A stretch of DNA of 64,000 bases from Phytophthora quininea (taxonomy: Eukaryota > Oomycota > Peronosporomycetes > Peronosporales > Peronosporaceae): NCBI GenBank assembly GCA_011947345.1, contig JAAVTG010000597.1:1-64000 (forward strand), given 5' to 3'. Below the pieces are notes generated by a model. The model ran no database searches and was not told where the DNA came from. It was given only the letters and a program-made list of their open reading frames with translations. Positions within the stretch are counted from its first letter, which is position 1. Each line of letters starts with the position of its first letter. Shown here piece after piece: positions 55,035 to 64,000 of this stretch. Position numbers and translations under genes: made by a program.

Positions 55035-56157
55035 CCCTTGTAGCCCGTCGATTAGATCGGGGTACTCCCATGCTGATGCTTGAATCATGTGCTGAGCTGC
55101 ATCTTTCAGCATTCCCGGTCTTAGTTTGGTGTACACCGAGAAGCACCAGCTCGACCATCGCCCCATGAGCTTGATTACGAGCTCGCTTTTCCCAGCGGCT
55201 AGTAGAGCACATGCTCCACCGATTCGGAGGGAGTGTGGAGTACTCGGCTGCGTCTGCTCCCGTTGCCTTTGCAGCGGCTTTGATTGTCCTCGCAACTGCC
55301 GTTTTGGTGACGGTCCTTGAACTGCTCAATGACGTCAAGTACGGTCCCAACCGTTTTCCTTGGTCTCGTAGTCGTCTCCTTGCTTCAAGGCATAGTTCTG
55401 CCGCTGCCACCGGGCACAGTAGCTGTATCCCAGATCGGTAATGCCGTATCGTATTCCCTTGCCGTGTCGGATCACCCTTGTGTGATCTGTAGACGATCTC
55501 TACCGAAATCGCCTGGTTTAACCCGGGTTCCGTTCTCTTCCCGTACCGATCTCGAAGCACGACGTCTGCAGCCTTCACGCAGTGAGATACCCCTTCGGCG
55601 ATATCGTCTTTGGTAATGGGCCCCCAGAGTTCTGAGCTCCTGTCAAGGAAGAAGAAGCCCAGCACGATCGATCCCCATAGTATGTCCGATTCTATTGTGT
55701 TGGCCGGGCAGCGCGCATTTTGTAGTTGTCTGTGCATCTCGAGCAGCAGGGGCGAGGTGACTGGCTGTTTCCGTTCCACGCCGCTGTTGGTGCGCTTATA
55801 GCCTCTAGCAATGAGCTCAAATTCCGGAGTCTTGTAACTGAGCCTTGCATTCCGCACGCTTTTATGGGCAAAGGCGACTGCGGCCATTTTCCCGTCGAAA
55901 GTCTGGTATTTGTTTCCTTGCTTCCGATTATTGTGGCCTTCGAGGGCACACAATCCAGCGAACAAGCCGACGATTCGTGCCTGTCGCTCCTGACTGAGGT
56001 CGTCGATCCACACAGGGAATCCAAACTCGGTACAGAAGTTCTTCCAGTACTGGAAACGTTTTTCGTACGTTCTAAGGGAGCTGTTATTGATAGAGGCTCT
56101 CTTGAGGCTTGCTGTCGATTCCTCAATTTGTTCCATTCTGTCTGACAGGGGCAACAA
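55035..56157 (-). pseudogene. Tyrosine recombinase of YRN-2
   Basis: The frame from 56157 covers the N-terminal part (YEKRFQYWKNFCTEFGFPVW) and LGFFFLDRSSELWGP. It loses phase near 55250. The next frame (55295 down) has HSLRIGGACALLAAG and MGRWSSWCFSVYTKLRPGM with the nucleophile Tyr. All catalytic boxes are present across one frameshift. Closely related to the YRN-1 enzyme. Confidence 0.85.
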
Positions 56158-56212
56158 TCATAGGTGTAAGTAGGTGAGTGTACATCACAAGGTCTGGTCT
56201 CTGATGTCCGCT

Positions 56213-56558
56213 CTAGAACCCGGTTCACTGTAAGTCTCAGCTTCCTGCGTGCTTGTGCCAACCCCACTCGCCGGAGATATTCTTGGGCCTCCGAGTCTCT
56301 GCTGCTCATTGACGTCAATAGGCTTTGTTCCCACGCACTTCGTACATATATCCGAATGTTCGTCCAGTGGTCGTGATTATCGTCAACTGCTACCCAATGC
56401 TCCAGAAGCTGCATGATTATCCATGCGATATCGGCTTCGGTAACCGTATGCAAGGGTCCGAAGTGTTGTTGGCGTTTCGGCGTCAACCCGTACGTAGTGA
56501 TGAAGTTATTGTAGCGTACAATAACCCACCCGTCGATTTCTGGTGGTTCCGATCCAAA
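56213..56558 (-). CDS. Degenerate RNase H / tether region of YRN-2
   Basis: In frame with the RT upstream. It replaces the RNase H expected between RT and YR. EIDGWVIVRYNNF stands where the DAS motif should be. TEADIAWIIMQLLEHW fits the helix that normally carries the catalytic Glu. WTNIRIYVRSAWEQS has Arg in place of the Asp of the WTDN-type strand. The fold seems kept and the acidic set lost while the frame is open, which argues for a retained structural role. Confidence 0.6.
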
Positions 56559-58300
56559 CATTGTCATAGGTACGCCTGCGAATTCGTTTTCGAACACCAG
56601 TGTCTTCCACCACCTGAGGTCGGCCTTCAGGCTCTCTGTCATCGGAGTTCCTGTCATGCTCGCGCGTTTAAGAGATAGTTGGGTGGCCACCAGACGCTGG
56701 ATAAACGGCTTCGCGATTGGGATGAAAGTGATCACGTGGCGTAGCACTCCGATAATGCTATCTAGTCGCTTCACAGTAATGAACCTTTGCTCCAATGCTT
56801 CCGAGACGACACGTATTGTTTTATCCACCTTCCGTTGGGGGATAGTGACAGAGTTTGCCGGAATATTCCAGTCGATTCCCACCGCATGTACTTGTTGCGA
56901 CCACGTGTGGAATTTTCCTTCATGCCATCCATCTGAGCCGAAAACTAGTTTTACCGAATCTCGCAGACGTCGTTCTGCCTGTAGTAGGCGATCTCCGATA
57001 TTGACTTCGATCAAGACGATGTCGTCTACCCATTGAAATACCCAGAACGGTTCCGGGAAGCCGTTAATGTAAGACCAGCCAGTCCTCTGATAGTGCCTTG
57101 ACGCCTTGCCCATTATGGCGAAAAACCCTGGTGAGGCTGTCCACCCGAATACCGCCATCCCAGATACGATGCCGATTTGCGATCGTGGGAAGGTCCCCCG
57201 AAGGCGGGGAATGACGAGCGTGTACAGGCACGTGATGGAAGGCTTCCGCTATATCCGCTACGAGCGCATATATGGCACATCCCGGGTATCTGATCCGCAG
57301 CTCGAGAACACGAAGAGCAATGCTAGCGAATGGATCCCATGATGCATCTGGAGTCAACGTAGTGTCCGTAGCATCGTTAACGGAGCATCCGTGAGGAGCT
57401 GATAAATCATGGATAATTCTCCCGTCCACCGACAAGGGAATATCCTTCTTTGGTACCAGCGCAAATGCGCTCGAATGAAACCCAGGCTCTGTGATCAGAG
57501 CAGTCACCGTCGCCAAGATACAACGCCCGGCGTAGTAGTCCTTGAGGAGACGATGAATGACGATGTCGGCACCGGCTAGTGCGCTGGGGTAGTTTGCGGG
57601 CACCGGCCGTACTCCGACCCGGTTGTCGGGGTGAATCCAATGGGGATTACCCTTTTTCTGCGATGCTGCACAAGAGTTCAAGTTCGGGATACGATGCCAG
57701 GTGACGTCGATATAGTCGCGATCGTAAGGCCTTATTTGGCCGGCCATCGCGCGACGTTTGGCCTCGAAAACTCGGAGGGTGCCCTCGATCCCGTACGACG
57801 GAAGTCGGGTAACAGCACTTAAGAATTGAATATCCACCAGTGGCAACGTAAGTCGCTCCGTATTTGGCGTTCGAAAAATACGATTGATTGGGAACGAAAT
57901 ATGGTGAGTCGCCGCCAGCGACTGGAACGCTCGAAACACCCCGATGGGTAAGCAGCGTTTAATCCCGTGGACGGTACATTCCCGGTGGATGTCCGTATCG
58001 AACTGCGAGCACTCGGTGCTCGCAGTAGTGTCTATCGTGGGTGCGACCGGTTCTCCCGCCGATCCGCTGGGAAAATTGACGAAGCGGTGCTGTAAAAACC
58101 GATGTTGGACGAGGTGTTCGACCCTCCTGAAGTCCAGCATGACCAACGACCAGCGAGCGGACCATTGGGCCTGGTCGTACTCGGCTTGTGGGATTTGTAC
58201 GAACTTGGAACAGCCCATGTCGAAAGGACTGAGTTGGCAATCGGGCGGAAGAGGGCAGTCGCATGACGCTGGATCTCCACAAAGAACGCTTCCACGATTG
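56559..58300 (-). pseudogene. Reverse transcriptase of YRN-2
   Basis: The first frame (58602-57064) carries linker and RT N-part: FALVPKKDIPLSVDG, IHDLSAPHGCSVND and the first Asp in VADIAEAFHHVPV. The second (57158-55692) carries FGWTASPGFF, FQWVDDIVLIEV (Asp pair at 57026-57021), FGSDGWHEGKFHTW and thumb LDSIIGVLRHVITFIPIAKPF. They overlap with one frame change near 57150-57180. Confidence 0.88.
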
Positions 58301-58690
58301 TGATCCATGGCCCAGTTGCAGAGTGCATCCGCCGTGACATTGTAAGCTCTCGGGACCGAGTGGAGCCCGACACACCGTAGTGACGTTAACCGCTGACGAA
58401 TTTGTCGGACGAGTGGTCGTAGGTTGGATGCTTTGACGCGCATGTTCGAAGTCGCCATACCGATCACGATTGCCGAATCGCCAATGATGTGGACTGGCGT
58501 GTGACGATGGTGGTGGTATAACCACTCGACACCGCTAAGCAGTGCGTGAGCTTCCATCTCGTTGTTTGTTCCCCCGGGGATAGAGTTGTTGCCGACCACC
58601 ATAGTGGTTTTCGAGACGAAACCGTCCAGACGCTGTATGCATGAGCGCTGGCGACTGGGTTACGAGCCCCTCCATCAAAGGCTAGTACGA
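58301..58690 (-). pseudogene. N-terminal RNase H domain of YRN-2
   Basis: RNase H of RVT_3/plant-archaeal type before the RT. Motifs: LAFDGGARNP with Asp at about 58672; Glu in TNNEMEAHALLSGVEWL at about 58554; Asp in HIIGDSAIVIG at about 58479; and Asp in VPRAYNVTADALCNWAMD at about 58329. All four acidic residues are present. A frame change near 58600 separates the first motif from the rest. Order and motif spacing match YRN-1, so the domain was present in their common ancestor. Confidence 0.82.
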
Positions 58691-58976
58691 TAGTGTCGTT
58701 CGGTTGTGGACGATGGGAACAACAATGTTGCTGGCATCGACTTGCTATCAGTACGTCCGGCGTGATGATGCCGCGACAGTTAACGTCCGATGTCGGTTGA
58801 CCGTCGGTAGGAGGAGGCGAACTAGAGTCAGAATTTGAAGCCGTATATGAATTCGAGCTAACTGTCTCCTGCTCGCCCGCGTCTCGTCACGCGGGTAGAT
58901 TGGGGTGGCCGGTTGCCAGCGGCCCGTGTTTTTCAATGACGAACGTCGCCACGTCCTCTGGAAGCTGCATATGCAC

Positions 58977-59033
58977 GTGGGGGTACTTGCAACTGCGATA
59001 GTCGCACCCGCCTTGCGACTGGAACCGCAAACA
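58977..59033 (-). other. CCCH zinc finger at end of YRN-2 gag-like region
   Basis: Reads CLRFQSQGGCDYRSCKYPH: spacing C-x8-C-x4-C-x3-H, the same as in YRN-1. Flanking residues VHMQLP and VHRLHN also align. It is probably the nucleic-acid-binding module of the gag protein. Confidence 0.7.
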
Positions 59034-59152
59034 TATGCTCTTCCGATCCTGCAGTGGAATTTGGCGTAAGATATTATCGGGGATTGGTCCGGTCTGGCGT
59101 CTACGCTGGTTAGCGCCGCCGCGCTGCGGGCCAGAGCGGGAACGGTTGCCAG

Positions 59153-60105
59153 TCAGTCGAGTCGTCGTGTGGGTGGTGCGTGGTCCTTCAGCCTGTGCCC
59201 ACGTGGAGAACAGCCCCGGTCGATGACTTGGCGCACGATACGGAAATAGTCCGTGGAGTCCGGGGCCATGATAGCGTGAGCTTGGCCGACTAGACGACGG
59301 GCTTCGTAGTTTTGGCTAATCGATGAGAATAGACGTGTAAACACATGGGTATACAAGTTCACCATGGCGTGAACGAGTCGCGTCGGGGCCTCGTCGAGCA
59401 ATTCGTTGGAGGCGTCGGTGTAAACGGCGGAAAAACGTCGGCCACAGGTTCTGGGTACCACTCGACGGCCACTCCTCGAATGCAGCGCAGGGTTTGTCGC
59501 AAATCGCCGATCGCAGTGATGTAACCTTCTGGTGTAGTGTCACCTGAAGCCCAAGTGGAGGAGTCATGCACAACTGTGCGGCTACCGTCGCCGAGAGCAG
59601 GACGAGGGAGGAAGTGATCCAACGGCCGAGTTCCAAAATCCACCGAGAAAATCATTTTTGCCGTGACTTTGGTCACTCGATAAGCGCGGCCGCGGAGAGC
59701 TTCCTGATGGAGGATTGCTGAGACCCGGTCGAGAGCGGACATCTGCCAAAAAGAAACCAAGTTAGATTCGATAAACTCACCTCGCGGACGAGGTCCGACT
59801 CTTGCAATCTGGTGCACGCGAAGCTCAGCAGGAGACGGTCGAAATCCAGCGGTCCCCGTTAGTTCCATCGGTGTTTCCATGTTTCTCGCGTAGTCAGCGA
59901 GACGTAATTCATCCCCGCTAGTGTGTCCACGACGAAAAGGAGCTTCATAGTCCCGAAGTGGGAACGAACTCGGTTCGTGAGCCGCCCGAAGGGGAGACCG
60001 AAAGTCGCTGAACTGAGTTCCGGATCGCGGGCAGCGTAGGCCTTCGCTGTATGGCTCCTCGACCTCGCGGTTCCTCGAAGTGTAGCCCAGAAAGGGGCTG
60101 GACAC
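59153..60105 (-). pseudogene. Gag-like region of YRN-2, second part
   Basis: Frames 60105-59359 and 59461-59153. Contains RAYRVTKVTAKMIFSVDFG and FGTRPLDHFLPRP, with counterparts in YRN-1, then LVHAMVNLYTHVFTRLF and a basic end before the CCCH finger. No known domain. One frame change near 59400. Confidence 0.6.
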
Positions 60106-60368
60106 ATCACCGTAGCGATCGTGTCTTTCCGGTCGCGCGTCGGCGCGGTTGTCGCGTAAGAAACGTGTATCCCATGCACCGACTCGGTCGGCTCGGGGAG
60201 TCCCCGGAGAACGTCCACCGTTGCGTGGAGATCGGTGCGTCTGTCGATTTGATCCGACTCGACCGACGTGATCGCGTCCCCTGGACCTGCTGCGGTCCCG
60301 ATGATGCGAGTCGTTCCGTGGACGACTGCGAGAACGACGGTCACTACGATGTGATCGTGGTGGTGGGC

Positions 60369-61873
60369 TCAGGCTGCGGTCGCGTCGACGCTGGCGACCT
60401 CTATCGCCGTCAGATCCGCTGGTGAGAACACTGGTTTCACCGCGGTGGTGTCCGGCAGTACGGTCGGGGAAGTCGCCTGTGCCTGGCTTGTGGGAATCGG
60501 GGCTGCTTGACCTGGCGCCAGGCGCTGGATAAGCAGTTCTTGAAATGATTGTTGAGCTGCCGCCTGTTGTGTTAAAACCATTTGCGTCGTCCTAGTGAGC
60601 TCTGCGATGGCGGCGAGGACGCCTGAAGGTTGGTCCATGGCGCCGCTAGAAGCGACCACCGCTGTGGATTCCGAGGAATATCGAACTGTCCGAGCGGGTG
60701 AATCTGCTACTGAATCTGGATCCGGAAGAGGCGCGGCCTCTGGGGAGGCACGTGGTGCCGTTTCGTTCGTTACGGTAGCCACAGCGGCAGCTATGTTTGC
60801 ACCCGTTGCCACCGATGGCGCGACGCGCCACATAAAGGCTGCAAAGTCCCGGCAAGTCGCATGACTGGCAACGGCAGGGACGTGAGATGGAAGTGGCCGT
60901 CCACGGGACATCCCGATTGCCAACAACTCGGAAGGTGCTTCCTGGTCGACCTCGATGTCTTCATCCATCCGCGTCGCAGCCCGAGCAGGGCCAATGTACT
61001 TCCGTGCGTAACCAAGTGGGCTGATGTGGACCACCCTGCCATATTCTGACACCATGCACAGTTCCTCTCGGCAGAAGTCGATGGTGGAGTCAGATCCAGT
61101 GGGTACAAACGTCTCATCGAGGACCCTCTTGACTTCATCGTCCGAACCGTCCGGAATAATCAACTCCGCCCACCGTGAGCGAAATCGGCTTAAACGTCGA
61201 GACGGTTGGGCCGTCGCGGAGACGCCATGACACCAACCCGCCACAAATTCGTCCCGTGAGATGCGTTGTGTCCAGGCCGTGTTGCACGCAATCGCAACAT
61301 GCGTGGGTGGCAGGCCAACGTGGCCACGCAACGCCACGATGCAAATGTAGCCACAACTAGGTTGGAGGCTGGCACCTGTGGCCGCGAGGAACGTAGCACC
61401 GCGCGTCGGGAGATACGCCACAACTTGGCCAGTGAGAAACACGTCGAGCTGAACCTCGCGGTATGTGCGAGTTCCGCACGATAAATAGCAGGTGCTAAAT
61501 CGTAGGAAACGAAAGAGCAACAGCAGTGGTCGGTCTTGAGTCTCGATGCTGAGGGCCTCGGACGGCCGTGTTAACCGGGAGTAGGGGATGACGACTGGTG
61601 TTGTCGCCAGTGTCGCCGCCTCCCCGAGGCGGGACAAATCCGAATCGAAGTCGGCCGAGTAGAATATCAGCTGGCACAGCCACCCTGGGGTGCGCGAGGA
61701 GTCATCCACGACGAAAACGCTGCGGTGGTCTTTGGTGATGTATCGAGGCTCCTGGAGACGGGCGTAAATGGGACCGTCCCAATCGCCCTCGTCCAGTTCC
61801 GATGGGCACTCGAGGCGGACGAGATGGTTGCGCAGAGCGTCGCTGCGCGTGATAGCCGCCGGGGGTTCACCAT
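60369..61873 (-). CDS. Gag-like region of YRN-2, first part
   Basis: Long open frame, which also runs upstream through repeat A1 to 62063. The true start is uncertain; an ATG lies inside A1. Segments such as RPLLLLFRFLRF and VAYLPTRGATFLAATG align with YRN-1. The C-terminal third is Ala/Pro/Thr-rich with a Gln-rich helical stretch. It would supply the particle protein. No standard gag domain is recognisable. Confidence 0.6.
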
Positions 61874-62043
61874 AAAATTCCTGGGGCCCGGCCCCTTGTC
61901 TTCTCGCACGGGGACTCCGAGTCCAACAGCTCCGAGCTGTTTGCGTGTTTCTGGCGAGTTCGCGAATGCCGTGCATTCTCCCGCAGCCGGAAACATCCGG
62001 TTCGGTTCGCCGGTCCGCTGGACCGGTTTGCCGAACCGTGCAC
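61874..62043 (-). repeat. YRN-2 repeat A1 (5' end)
   Basis: 170-bp partner of 54788-54957. An open frame runs from it into the gag-like region, so the gag start may lie inside the repeat. Confidence 0.92.
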
Positions 62044-62772
62044 ATCCGCGATCTTGTCTGCATCAGAAGATGATTTGTCTGCTTGATAAAATATACACAC
62101 CACGCACAACTTGTAGATGTCGAAGACTTTTTACAAACCGGTGGCGGACATGACCGGATGTTTTACTCGGAGTTTGTTTTCGGTCAAAACTCCGGTCAGT
62201 GCGGAACTCCGGGTAAGTTGATTACTGCTGCACTTCTCCGTGTTCGTGGGAAATAAGCACAGAAGCAGGCATTAGCCATGAACTATGTATTAACGTTGAA
62301 GTCCCGCCCGACAAAAATGATCAAATCTCAAGGTCGCTCGCTCGCAAATGGCGACGGCAATGGCGCTATTATCGCCGAAATGAGGGCCTAGGTGCTGTGC
62401 ACCGACGACGAACGAGCTGGCTTTTGCTTACTGTCCCAGCATTTTGACCGTGATACGCTACAGAGGCGAGCGTCAGACATAAAGGTGATCCAGTTTAGCT
62501 GCTTTCTCTTTCGTGACGTGTTTGTTTCCTGCAGATAACATCAACGTGGTGATCATACGGTTCGCCCTACCATAACGCGCAATTTGCATACTAAAACAGC
62601 CTGACCACGCGTGGCAGATCCTGTTCGATGCTTGATTAGCGCAGATCAATGTCCATGGAACATAGTGATGTTCCATGGTGATGAACTCGACAGCTGGAAG
62701 TCTCTGGCAGACACAAGACGTCACTCAACACTGCCGGACAACTCGTAGACCTCCAGTCCTCAACTCAAGACC
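62044..62772. other. Non-coding spacer
   Basis: No gene recognised. A short imperfect pair around 62190-62215 (CAAAACTCCGGTCAG, GGAACTCCGGG) is the only visible structure. Confidence 0.4.
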
Positions 62773-63168
62773 ATGTGAGCGCTCTATCACCTGGTTCTGG
62801 TTCTGATCGTGCTATTTACTACGAGTTGCACTGACTAAGTTGAGCGCCGGTCCCTTTGCGTTGTCGATTCCGAAGAGAGAGGACCTCTTTGAAGGAAAAG
62901 GCCATGTCCAAGGCCGGAATTGCGAAGATGAGTTTAAATTCATCCTGGACAATCTGAAATCAATGAAGTTCTCCGGCACGAAGGCATACTGTACAAAGCC
63001 CACCGACTATACAAGGTGATTAAGGAGGGCAAAAACCACGGCGAGATCCTCGCCAAAATAAAGACGTCAAGGTTTTCGAACAAGGATGACTTAGCGTACG
63101 TGAAATTCCAGGCGATGCTGAATATAGTCAACCGCCAGAATGAGCAAGCGGCTACGACGAATGTGTAA
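62773..63168 (+). pseudogene. Decayed RXLR-type effector gene
   Basis: The ATG at 62773 is followed at once by TGA, then a hydrophobic LVLVLIVLFTTS signal-like stretch. A degenerate RSLC stands at codons 26-29 (62848-62859), exactly where the effector at 52783 has RSLR, followed by an acidic EERG. The C-terminal part needs frame changes and contains YKVIKEGKNHGEILAKI, similar to the other gene's GQDAILAKM helix. It ends at TAA 63166-63168. Several stops and shifts make it inactive. The two genes look paralogous. Confidence 0.65.
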
Positions 63169-63618
63169 GGATGTGCCATCAAGCAAACGCGCGAAAACAA
63201 ATAAGCAGCGAATATGAAGTTTTATCTTTCTTTTTTCAGCGACAAGCTGCGCGCTTTTAGCAGCAAATGTCCTGTAGCAATCATCAAAGGCAATAAGTAT
63301 GCTTGATCCTACCACAGGCTCGGGTTTTGATCTACGTCCGGACGTTAGTGACGAAACTTTGGATGGTTGTGGTTGCTTTTAGTTGACCCCGTTCACTCTG
63401 CCTTCGATCGTCACTCGACGTTCTCGACCCCATATTTTCTTCTCGTTGATGCTTGGATTATCACCAGAGCACTTGACCACCGTTCCTTTATTTTGTAGAT
63501 ACAGCCGTTGTGACCGTATTCGGTTGCCTGAAATCGCCAATGGCCAACGTCCACAGATGAAAACAAAGCCCGCCATCGATGGTAGCTCAATCCCGAGACG
63601 GATAAAACTCGAGCAAAA

Positions 63619-64000
63619 TCAACACGTGGAACGAGATTGCACATCTGCATCTTTCTCGGACGACTCCACGCTGTCATTCACTACTACGTACTTGATCCGA
63701 TTCGAAAAGATGAGCTGGATCTGCTCCAGCTCCAGACCTTTCGTTTCTGGCAGTTGTCTCCACAAGTAGACAATTCCACAGAGCGAGAAGCCCGCATACA
63801 ACCAGAATGTGCCATATGAAGCCAACGCCTCGATCGTAGACAGAAATGTGAAGGATACTAACAAATTGGAGACCCAGTTCACTGACGTAGAAACACTCAA
63901 CGCCAAGCTGCGAACTTGGAGCGGGTAAATCTCCGCGTTTATAGTCCACGGCATGCAGCCCATCCCACTAGCGAAAAATGCAAGGTAGACAAACATTGTC
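63619..64000 (-). CDS. MFS sugar transporter, C-terminal part (cut by window end)
   Basis: Reverse-strand frame open to the window edge. It carries the late part of the SLC2/sugar-porter fold: PWTINAEIYPLQVRSLALS (the transporter PW...AEI.P...R signature), two hydrophobic segments (WVSNLLVSFTFLSTI and FWLYAGFSLCGIVYLW), PETKGLELEQI, and a polar cytosolic tail ending at 63619. This is a proton-linked or facilitative hexose/inositol-type transporter by family. Substrate cannot be told. The 5' part lies beyond 64000. 63169-63618 holds no recognised gene. Confidence 0.85.
   Translation of the reverse strand, partial: TMFVYLAFFASGMGCMPWTINAEIYPLQVRSLALSVSTSVNWVSNLLVSFTFLSTIEALASYGTFWLYAGFSLCGIVYLWRQLPETKGLELEQIQLIFSNRIKYVVVNDSVESSEKDADVQSRSTC

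Larger units (their letters stand above)
54563..62043 (-). mobile_element. YR retroelement YRN-2 with split direct repeats
   Basis: 7481 bp. Reverse-strand order: repeat A1 (62043-61874), gag-like, CCCH finger, RNase H, RT, tether, tyrosine recombinase, then B1 (55034-54958), A2 (54957-54788) and B2 (54639-54563). A copies are 170 bp and B copies 77 bp, matching by eye. A1-ORFs-B1-A2-B2 is the split-direct-repeat layout known from Ngaro/PAT-type YR elements. No target duplication is evident, as expected for YR integration. A few frameshifts break the second coding block. Confidence 0.9.

Overview
The window looks like nuclear DNA from a plant-pathogenic oomycete, most likely a Phytophthora or close relative. 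Evidence: a Crinkler (CRN) gene with LFLAK-type and HVLVVVP motifs, two decayed RXLR-type effector genes, short introns (56-65 bp, GTACGT...AG), ankyrin and leucine-rich-repeat (LRR) genes, an ABCG/PDR transporter fragment, and a dense load of Ty3/Gypsy, Copia, MULE and tyrosine-recombinase (YR) retroelements. Nothing suggests bacterial, plastid or mitochondrial DNA.

Layout. (1) 1-17803 and 17804-38341 are two head-to-tail copies (A and B) of one segment. In order each holds: a reverse-strand DIRS-like YR retroelement; a small plus-strand coding fragment; a broken copy of exon 1 of the LRR gene with a solo LTR in it; a MULE element; an unidentified repeat; a SINE-like stretch; a five-exon LRR membrane-protein gene; a CRN pseudogene; and an ankyrin gene. 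The LRR gene is intact only in copy B. The ankyrin gene carries a MULE in copy A (14373-17517, 9-bp target duplication) and a young chromodomain Gypsy element in copy B (32255-37731, matching LTRs, 5-bp target duplication). The junction at 17803/17804 cuts the copy A ankyrin gene and joins it to the DIRS end of copy B. (2) 38342-41480: end of the ankyrin gene, then a rearranged reverse-strand chromodomain Gypsy remnant with a 93-bp tandem repeat. (3) 41488-48290: a reverse-strand YR retroelement (YRN-1) of unusual architecture. (4) 48300-54363: gene debris: Copia gag, ankyrin, ABCG transporter, a tRNA-like sequence, an RXLR effector gene with an internal stop, and the 3' part of a DNAJC11-like gene. 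(5) 54563-62043: a second reverse-strand YR element (YRN-2) with split direct repeats. (6) 62044-64000: a second decayed RXLR-like gene and the 3' end of an MFS sugar-transporter gene.

The most interesting observation is the YRN pair. In both, a complete-looking RNase H domain (D-E-D-D residues visible) lies before the reverse transcriptase, after a gag-like region that ends in a CCCH zinc finger. The region between reverse transcriptase and tyrosine recombinase, where DIRS elements keep RNase H, has lost the usual acidic residues and looks like a connection (tether) domain. The DIRS-like element in the same window keeps an ordinary RNase H there and serves as an internal control. I know of no description of this order in YR elements, but could not search.

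Functionally this is a transposon-rich, effector-associated region. The only host gene that reads intact throughout is the copy B LRR membrane protein. Many differences between copies A and B are one-base changes in homopolymers, so assembly error or stacked haplotypes must be considered beside real duplication and decay.
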